Source: Mansonella perstans
Lineage: Eukaryota; Nematoda; Chromadorea; Rhabditida; Onchocercidae
NCBI GenBank assembly: GCA_037074765.1
Contig: JBAMDO010000094.1
Span: 62,001 to 126,000, forward strand
Length of the DNA: 64,000 nucleotides
Direction: 5' to 3'
Below the pieces are notes generated by a model, which saw only the letters and a list, made by a program, of their open reading frames with translations, was not told the origin of the DNA and searched no databases. The translations under genes were made by a program, and so were the position numbers. Below, piece after piece: positions 56,513 through 64,000 of the stretch (the first letter of the stretch is position 1; the number at the start of each line of letters is the position of its first letter).

Positions 56513-57291
56513 ATAATCTTCCTGGCTTTTGTTTTCAATCGTAAAATTTAGCTCATTTTACGTATGATATTATTGCAAAAATAAGATCAATCCATGAATA
56601 GATGTTTTTTTGTACTTTTCAAAATATATTATTCGTTAAAAATAAAAAACATATCGATTATGAGATTAGTCATTGTTTGAAAGTTATCATATATTTTAAA
56701 AATTATACTAACATATCTACGAAAACAAATAACAGTTTATTTGTATATTAAAATTGTTATTTTATAATTCATTATTGTTTATTTGTTTATACTCTAAAAA
56801 ATATACTAAATATGATTGATAATCTTAAATTGAGCTTATTTTGAGAGTAGAATTAGCAATAGCAAATATTACGTGCATCCTGAAAAATCATATTAAAATT
56901 TATTTTCAAATTGGATCTGTTTTTTTTTTCTCTTCGAAAGAGAGAAAAGAGTATGGATTAGGAAAAGCTTGAAATAGATAGAAGAGGTGATACAGTATTT
57001 TCAATTAATGTTATTTAAAATTATCGATATTTCATTGATGCAAAAATGATTTATTTGGAATTCTTATAGTTGTTATCGATCCATTAAAAATAAACAGCCT
57101 TTTCATCTTTGATCTTTGTATATATATTGCTCATGATTCATTTTTCAGATAAATAATCTGAATCGTACAATAGTCCCAATTCCTATGTTCATTGTTGCAA
57201 GTGGTTTACATGACTTAATAACTTATAAAATAAGTTAGCAATTGGAATTGAAATTCAATTGCTAATACATTTCTGTATTTATTGTCTGTTC

Positions 57292-57566
57292 AGAACGATC
57301 AGTACATAGTAAGCTATGAAGTTCTTCATGGTCAGTACATAGTAAGCTATGGAGTTCTTCATGGTCAGTACATAGTAAGCTATGAAGTTCTTCATGGTCA
57401 GTACATAGTAAGCTATGATGAAGTTCTTCATGGTCAGTACATAGTAAGCTATGAAGTTCTTCATGGTCAGTACATAGTAAGCTATGATGAAGTTCTTCAT
57501 GGTCAGTACATAGTAAGCTATGATGAAGTTCTTCATGGTCAGTACATAGTAAGCTATGAAGTTCTT
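57292..57566. repeat. Minisatellite, eight units of 33 or 36 bp
   Basis: Eight copies of a unit containing CAGTACATAGTAAGCTATG and GAAGTTCTTCATGGT lie end to end. Three units carry an extra ATG triplet (36 bp), the rest are 33 bp. Because all lengths are multiples of three and the unit lacks stops in several frames, ORFs of 96-119 codons arise on both strands: QYIVSYEVLHG repeats on plus and HSLLCTDHEEL repeats on minus. I favour a non-coding minisatellite. A repeat protein cannot be excluded. Confidence 0.9.
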
Positions 57567-57651
57567 CCGTAGGCAATAACACATTAGCACAATGAGATTG
57601 ATTTGTTGCTTCATTTTTCAACTTCTTCCTTTTAGCTAATGATTCTTAATC

Positions 57652-57712
57652 TGTATGATATTACACGTTCACGATATTACACGTTGATATTACACGTATG
57701 ATATTACACGTT
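57652..57712. repeat. Short tandem repeat with GATATTACACG core
   Basis: Four copies of the core GATATTACACG occur within 60 bp with irregular 3-6 base linkers. The feature lies just beyond the 33/36-bp minisatellite. Confidence 0.75.
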
Positions 57713-60500
57713 TTTCATTCACTCCGAACTCTCCAATATGCTGCTAAGTTGTAAGATGGATTAATCGGTCAGTGGTTTTAAATGCCGGTAATTTGATGAA
57801 AGGATAACCAATTTGGTCAGTCGTATTAACAGTTTTGTTGTTTTCTAATGTATTCTGCATTAAATTATTTTTATGGCAATAAAAGTTTTATTATTGTTGA
57901 TTTTTTTTTTCATTTTATTGATGTTTTTTTAATTTTCTGTTATTTTTACCATATAATATATGTGTGTTTCTTGCAAGCATTGCTGTATCTGATTATATAG
58001 GATTTTCTAGCAAATTCTTTTGTTCTTATTTTTTGTTTTTTTTTTTTTTTTTTTTTATTTTTGATGAGTCAGTTGTTAGTTTATTGCCTCTTTAGCTTTC
58101 AGTCGTTTCGAATTTTTCCTTTGCTAATCATTTCTTTTGTTTTTTTTTTTCTTTTTTTTCAGTTCGATGGTAAGGTTTTTATGGATTATTATGCTAATTT
58201 TTATTTGTAAAATTGTTCACAATTTTTTTTTTGATGATTTTATTTTTGAATTTAATTATTTTTTAAGATGTTTTTCGTTTATTTTATTTTTTTTTATTAT
58301 TTATTATTTCGAAATTTTTATCATCGTTGTGTTTTGATTTTTTTCTTATATATTACTTTCCTATGAATGAATTTGGAAGTGATTTCTGGATTTGAAGGAA
58401 GATATTTTTTTCTGTGTTATTTTAACGGAATAAAGTGTGACGTTGAAAGCATCACACAATGCATTCCGTATTATTGAAATAAAATTAAAGTGTTGAAAAT
58501 TGTGAAAGAGAGATGCATGCCATAATTATGATAACACCTTACTCATCCTATACCTAGATTGTTATTCCAGGTAGAAAAAGTAATTATTGCAGTACTCTCT
58601 AATAACTTGTCGAATTTAGTTGTTAAGAATGTTTTTTCTAATTTCTCTTTCATTCTAATCATTCTTTTCAAAATTTTCATTTAGCTAAATAAATATAAAG
58701 TGCTAATTTTGCCTCTCTTTTCATTTTTTTGTTTACATTCTATTTTTTTTTTTCTTTTTTTGCTTCGGAAATGTAAAGTGTTCTTTCATCTTCAATTATG
58801 GACTTAGTAGGATGCATGCAATCTTTTTCTATCATTTATTTAGACAAATACTTCAATTTGTTCAAATTTTACACTTCAAATATTTTGTTTAAAAAAAAAG
58901 GAAAAAACTTTTTATTTAGAAAAAAGAAAGGAAAAAGCAAAAAAGTTGCTTATATTTTAGATAAATGTAAACTGATACTATCGAATACTCCATTTTCATC
59001 CTATTACTCTTATTCATTGTTACTATTTTGAAAAATGTTGCGAAGTGATCTACATATTATTTTTCAACCAATACATATTATATAGCAATAACAAAATAAT
59101 GGTAATTTATAGATGAGAGAAGTAAGTATCTTTGTCAACAATTCGATTCATCTCATTTTCCTAAATTTATTTTTAGTATTTTAAATTTTTCTTTTAAAAT
59201 TTTATCTATTTAATTTTGCATTTGCAATTTTTCTAAATAACAACTCAGAAGTGAGGAAAAAATAAGTCTTTTTAAAGTTGTAAAAAAAACAAAAAAAAAT
59301 AAATCCATAAAATTTATCAGTGTAAAGACAAGTTAGATTTTTGCATCTTATCATTTACTTTTGCTTTTTTTTTTTCATCATTCTATCATCGAACTTTTTA
59401 TAGTTTATTGATAACTATGAAATTGAAATGTGTTTGTTGAACAATTTTGTAAATTTAATTTGTATTAAAGTTTTATTTAGTATTGTTAGAAATAATTCAA
59501 ATATTTGTCATTTCATTTAAAGACTATAAGATTAATGACATAAAATTGTCACTTGTAATAGTTCAAATCAAATATGAAATTATTTTATTTCTTATGGGTA
59601 AACTTTTTTTTTTTTTGTTCAATTTTTAGCTCAATAACTTTAATTTTTTGAATTTGCAATAACTTTTTTCTTTTTACACTTTCTAATTGGTTATTTTTTC
59701 GAGAGTCACATTAATGTTCACTAAAAAATATGTTATGAATCCATCAATTGGAAAATAAAAAATGAAATAGAATGAATAAAATATAGCATTGGCTTATATT
59801 TAATATGCGAAACTTTGTTCTACTTTACATCGTCGATCAATGTGTTGTGCAAATTTGCTTTTCTCTTAATTCTTGTGATCGTAATCTTTTGTTCAATTTC
59901 TTTGATGGCTTTTATTTGATAACTTTAACATTCATTGTAGTTTTTAAAAAAATTAAATTGTTTGTATTGTGAATTTCTAGTCATGTTGTAAATGCAACAA
60001 TTTATATAGGCGTGCTCTATCCTTCCACATACTAATCTCAAGCAATCTAACTTTGAAAATTCAATTTAGGCTTTGTTTTGTGAGTTGTTATTTAAAAAAA
60101 AAAAAAAAAATTAAAGAATCAAAGAATCAAAGGAAATAGGAAGATCTAGAATAGGTAAAAATACTTTCACAAAATAAACAATAAAATATGATAATTTTGC
60201 ACTATTTTTTAAAACACTTTATAATGAACAATATTATTGAATTTCAATTCTTTGAAATATATATATTCCAATGTAACAATTGATTAGTAGTTATTACTAT
60301 TAAAAATTTGTTACTCATATAATTTAGGTAGTTGCAAATGCACATTCCAATGCTATGATTTAATTTCAATTTGTCAAAATAAATTACGCTATCTCGATCT
60401 TAAATAATTTGATTGCAAATTATAAACAAATACAACGCTTTACGTTTTCTTTATTCAATAATTTCGTTTTTGTCGATATATCAATTTCAACAGTTATGTT

Positions 60501-60509
60501 TTTTATCAG
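60501..60509 (+). promoter_or_regulatory. Acceptor site directly before the DDHD start codon
   Basis: The sequence TTTTATCAG abuts the ATG at 60510. It is a good nematode acceptor and may be a spliced-leader site or the 3' end of a 5' UTR intron. Confidence 0.45.
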
Positions 60510-63500
60510 ATGAGTTCGGATGCAGTCACTCCTGCGCAGGAAGTGACCGAAGATACTCAGTTGGATGGCGATCAAACACCGACTGAAAAAGAATTGAACG
60601 AACAACTTAATGATGTATATGGTACACCGATTGCCGAACAATTTCCCCTAGAAATCGAAAATTTGTCGGCAACAACAGCTGTCAGTGGTTTAAATGATAC
60701 CTTCTTATCGCCCAAGAAATTACCAACACAAGTTGAAGATTTACCAGTGACCAATAATCCACCAAAGGTACCGTTAGTACCACCACGACGTAAAAAACGT
60801 CGTGTCGTGGAGCTAAAGTGTTCTGAAGTTAGATGGTTTCATCGGAAAAGTGGAACGGAAACAAAATGGACTCCCTTTAAAGGTTAATTTTTGTTGTAAA
60901 TTAAGCATTTTCAGTCTTAGTTCATTTTTTCTTCAAGGCGAAGTCGTGGACTCATGCTGAGATGCAAGGATAAGAGCGAATTCGAAAAAGGAATAATGGA
61001 AATTGGAAAACAAAGATAACTTTAAAAGAATGTTGTAATTTTTTGTTATCTGATATCATTATCTGATTTTGTGTTATATTAGTTGCACTTCAATGTTCAT
61101 TATAAATGATATGTCGCTATGATTATTTATTGTTTTTATTCCAGGGGCGGATTCGTTGTTGTTGGAAGTGCACTGGCGGCAAAAAATGCAAATTGATTTG
61201 GATCAGACTACCGAATCTTATCTACGAACTACGAAAATGCCTACGTCAGTGGTAGTATTAGACGGATTATATCGAGCTTCCGAAGATCTCACCATGTTAA
61301 ATTCCATCTATTGGAAAGGTTTCTGATTTTTCATGCAAATGCAGTTTACTCTCAAATTTTCTTTGAATTAAAACTTTCTTATTTTAGACTACACACTTTT
61401 TCATTTCTTAGATTGCATATATTAATCAATGTATCCACTTGACATTTTTTCATCCTAGTGACTTCGTTCAGCAAGTAAAATTTTTAGACGATATAATCGA
61501 GATCCGTCGGGGTACATGGTTTCTGGTGGAAAATCTGCAACCAATTGATCCCAGCATGGCTGACCCTATTGAAGCACATCATTTACATATCTTTCGTTCT
61601 CAGACAATTCCTGACGCTCCAGTTTTCTCAGAAAAGGAGTCAAGCAAAAAGCCAAGTTAGTTTTTCGTGATTGTTGAAAAGCCCATTTTTGTGAGAGTAT
61701 TTTTTTCATCTTACAATTCGAACCCTAGGGTTTAGATTTTGAAAGCAATACTGCAGATTTTAGTGAAGCTCTTAATTACGTCTAAGCTCGGTCACTTTGA
61801 CTCCAGTTTTCAGTTCTTGCGGAACTCAAACTACAGGATCAGTACGAAGTACGGTGGAATTCCGTTATTGATATTACATTGTATAACAATTCCAAGACAA
61901 GTCGATTGTTGCGTTACATCGCTTGGGGTAAAGGAACTTCTTTAAAACGTGGATATGAAGAAGCGGAGTGGAATGACGGTAAACGAATCATCAGACATTT
62001 GATTTTGGTTGTTCACGGTATTGGCCAGAAAGGATATGAAAATCTAATTGCAAAAAATACCGACCAGTAAGATTTGCTACTTGATAATGACTTTGAGCTC
62101 TTTTTGTGATTACTTTTGTAATTTACACTGATGTTATTATTAAATTTGCTCTATATTATTATTTTACTTCCACATAATTATGTTTATAATGAACTATAAC
62201 AGTACGCTGCGGCGAGAAGTGTTCGATTATTTTAATCCCAACTGTTCTCGTCAAATCAGATTCAAGAGTCAACAAAACTTTTTTTACAGGGTCCGTGAAG
62301 CCATATACACTTGCATGGATAAACATTATTCGGATGAGAAAAGTCGTCCAATGGTTTTACCAGTGGAATGGAGAGCAGCTTTAATTTTAGATGGTGGTAT
62401 TACCGATTATGTCACTTTACCAAAGATGTCCTCAATGCGTAATACTTTAAATTCAACGGCAATGGATATTATGTATTATCAATCTCCGCTGTATCGAAAT
62501 GAAGTAAGGTTTTTCATTATATATTTCTTTTGAATTAGTTTTTCATTATATTTTTTTTTTCAAAAAGTCCACTTTTTGTTTATTCTTTTTCATTGTTATC
62601 GTTTCTCAACTGTAATACTTTATAATCATTAACTAAACTAAACTAAATGTAATTTAATAGATCGCTTCTTCACCGTTGCAAGATTTTTTCTTTAATTTCG
62701 TTGACCAATCCGATTGACCAACTTTTTATTTCTTTCTCTTTCTCTTTCTCTGTCTTTCTGTCTTTATCCCATTTAAATTTTCAGATTATGGAAGGTTTGA
62801 TACGGTCGTTAAATAGCGTCTACAGTTTGTTTGTAAAAAATCATCCTGATTTTGATGGACCGATCTCAATTTATGCTCACTCACTTGGTTCTGTTATGTG
62901 TTATGATCTGCTGACTTGTTGGTCTCCTCTTGTTTTGTACGATAAATATGTAGCTGAAATGATTGTGAGTATTTTTGAAAAACCACAGATAAATATTTTG
63001 TGAATTTCGATGTTTATCTTTATTTATCTGTGACAGAGTAGGAAAATAGATTTTTATTCCCAAGTAATGAGTAATAGTTGAATAAAGTTTAAGTATCTTT
63101 AAAATAGTGATTTGAGATGGGATTGCAGAAAATTAGCTTGACTGTAAGTCACATTCATGTTTATTTTAGGAACAACAATTGGCAATGAAAGCAGAACATG
63201 CTGAAATACTAAATAGCTTCCAAGAAGCTCGGTTAAAGTATTTATATTTTCACTTTCTTACATTCCAATCGTTTTTTGTTTTGTAATTTAGTTACATATA
63301 TGTGTGTAGGTAGTCTTTTGGAAAGGGAGCAGACTTAATTGTGTCGTACAAAATGGATTTTAAGGTAATCATCTACATAAATCGTAAGCTGTGCAAAAAA
63401 GATTGCAATCCCTTTGTTGTAAAGGTTGTTACTTTTAGCAGAAAGAAACTTAATTTCTTCACCATTTAATGAATCAGTATTATTTCTATTTCATTTCTAA

Positions 63501-64000
63501 CAGTATTAGCAACAGTTACAGAACGAACTATAACTTTCCAAGCGGGTCCGCAGTGCAATCACAATCACCCTGAAATTTGAGAATTAACTCTTCTCTTTCG
63601 TTGCTGTAGCACTTAATTCAAAATTTGACTAGAAATTGAACTAAATCTCCAACATCTCTAGCATTGGGGGATCGTTGGGATCAGAAGCCAATGGAAAATT
63701 CCGCAGATCGTTCATTCTACTTAGGCCATCTGTAAATTAGGTTAACCATTTTTCGCTTATCTTAATTTACCAATCTTTCAGAATGCGTCTTTTTTTTTGT
63801 TTTTAGACTTTTGGAACTTTATGGTGGATTTCATCACGCTTTCATAACGCAGAAACAAAAGCTGAATTTTAAGGTCATTTCTTTTCCGCATTTTTTTCTC
63901 TGAAGCAGTTGATACTTTTTTTTTCGAATTAAAAGATGCTTTATTTTTACTTGAAGTCATAGATTCCTCTTTTATTACGCTATTGTTTCAGGTTAAAAAC
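60510..64000 (+). CDS. DDHD-domain phospholipase A1 (DDHD1/ipla-1-like), 5' part
   Basis: This intracellular phospholipase A1 family hydrolyses phosphatidic acid and related lipids and acts in membrane traffic. Nine exons are present: 60510-60882, 61145-61318, 61488-61655, 61814-62066, 62290-62503, 62785-62964, 63170-63237, 63807-63873 and 63992 to the edge. That is 502 residues, with the gene continuing to the right. A Pro-rich, charged N-terminus comes first (VPPRRKKRRVVELK). A WWE-like region at about 105-225 follows (EVRWFHRKSGTETKWTPF, RRGTWFLVENLQP). The lipase core has LVVHGIGQK at about 303-311, LPVEWRAAL, STAMDIMYYQSPLYRNE and the nucleophile motif YAHSLGSV (Ser about 427). The DDHD domain itself should begin just beyond the window: the last codons VKN match the start of the FFCMGSP segment. 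Exon 3 must begin at 61488; two upstream AGs break frame. It resembles DDHD1 more than DDHD2. Confidence 0.92.

Larger units (their letters stand above)
54536..60509. other. Gene-poor, repeat-rich block
   Basis: Nearly 6 kb lies between the MTAP start and the DDHD start without a supportable gene. It contains a 167-bp duplication, a diverged copy of YIPF3 sequence, and several tandem arrays, all listed separately. From about 57.7 to 60.4 kb it is extremely AT-rich, with long T runs. Those runs read as meaningless Phe-rich frames. Confidence 0.5.

Noticed and set aside
57262..57621. 119-codon minus-strand frame in the minisatellite as a gene
   Set aside because: It follows mechanically from a stop-free unit with a period divisible by three. 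Both strands are open, and there is no non-repetitive coding sequence around it.
58137..58337. Hydrophobic 66-codon frame as a membrane protein
   Set aside because: It is made almost entirely of T runs read as Phe; the composition reflects base content, not protein.
61710..61740. tRNA-like TTCGAA string near AACCCTAGGG
   Set aside because: No cloverleaf arms can be paired around it, and it sits in an intron of the DDHD gene.

Overview
The window is AT-rich, intron-rich nuclear DNA from a nematode. The introns are short (about 50-900 bp), with GT donors and pyrimidine-rich TTTCAG/TTTTAG acceptors. The gene set is animal: a Na,K-type P-type ATPase of the nematode catp kind, a TDP-1/TDP-43 protein and an ankyrin-bearing G9a/EHMT methyltransferase. 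The overall look suggests a filarial or other clade III (spirurid) worm, but that placement is inference and the species cannot be named from sequence alone. I rebuilt exons by hand from splice consensus, reading phase and family alignment. Eight gene models are phase-consistent, seven of them with start and stop inside the window.

Layout. 1-19.8 kb is gene-poor. It holds the first two coding exons of an unrecognised minus-strand gene, separated by a 12.2 kb intron. It also holds a possible partial exon at the left edge and a faint decayed BEL/Pao-like retroelement. 19.8-26.6 kb (minus) is a complete 21-exon Na,K-ATPase-like alpha subunit. 27.9-29.6 kb (minus) is a six-exon aquaporin. 31.9-35.4 kb (minus) is a ten-exon gene of unknown function. 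35.9-36.4 kb carries short tandem repeats. 37.2-44.3 kb (plus) is a 17-exon G9a/EHMT-type histone methyltransferase. 45.7-48.4 kb (minus) is a seven-exon TDP-43 orthologue, convergent with EHMT and divergent from the next gene. 49.2-51.1 kb (plus) is YIPF3, a Yip1-family Golgi membrane protein. 52.5-54.5 kb (minus) is methylthioadenosine phosphorylase. 54.6-60.5 kb is a gene-poor block full of tandem repeats. 60.5 kb to the right edge (plus) is the 5' part of a DDHD-domain phospholipase A1.

The genes are ordinary, separately transcribed animal genes on alternating strands. I see no operon-like cluster of related functions and no prokaryotic or symbiont-type insert. The ATPase and aquaporin are adjacent and same-strand and both serve ion/water balance, but nothing in the sequence shows they are linked. 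The most interesting biology lies in departures from family norms. The ATPase has lost the M9 acidic pair and the C-terminal tyrosines, while keeping every catalytic motif. The aquaporin has NLA in place of its second NPA. The TDP-43 tail is Pro/Gln/Asn/Met-rich rather than Gly-rich. A diverged copy of a YIPF3 intron/exon junction sits about 5.4 kb away. I found no convincing wholly new system.
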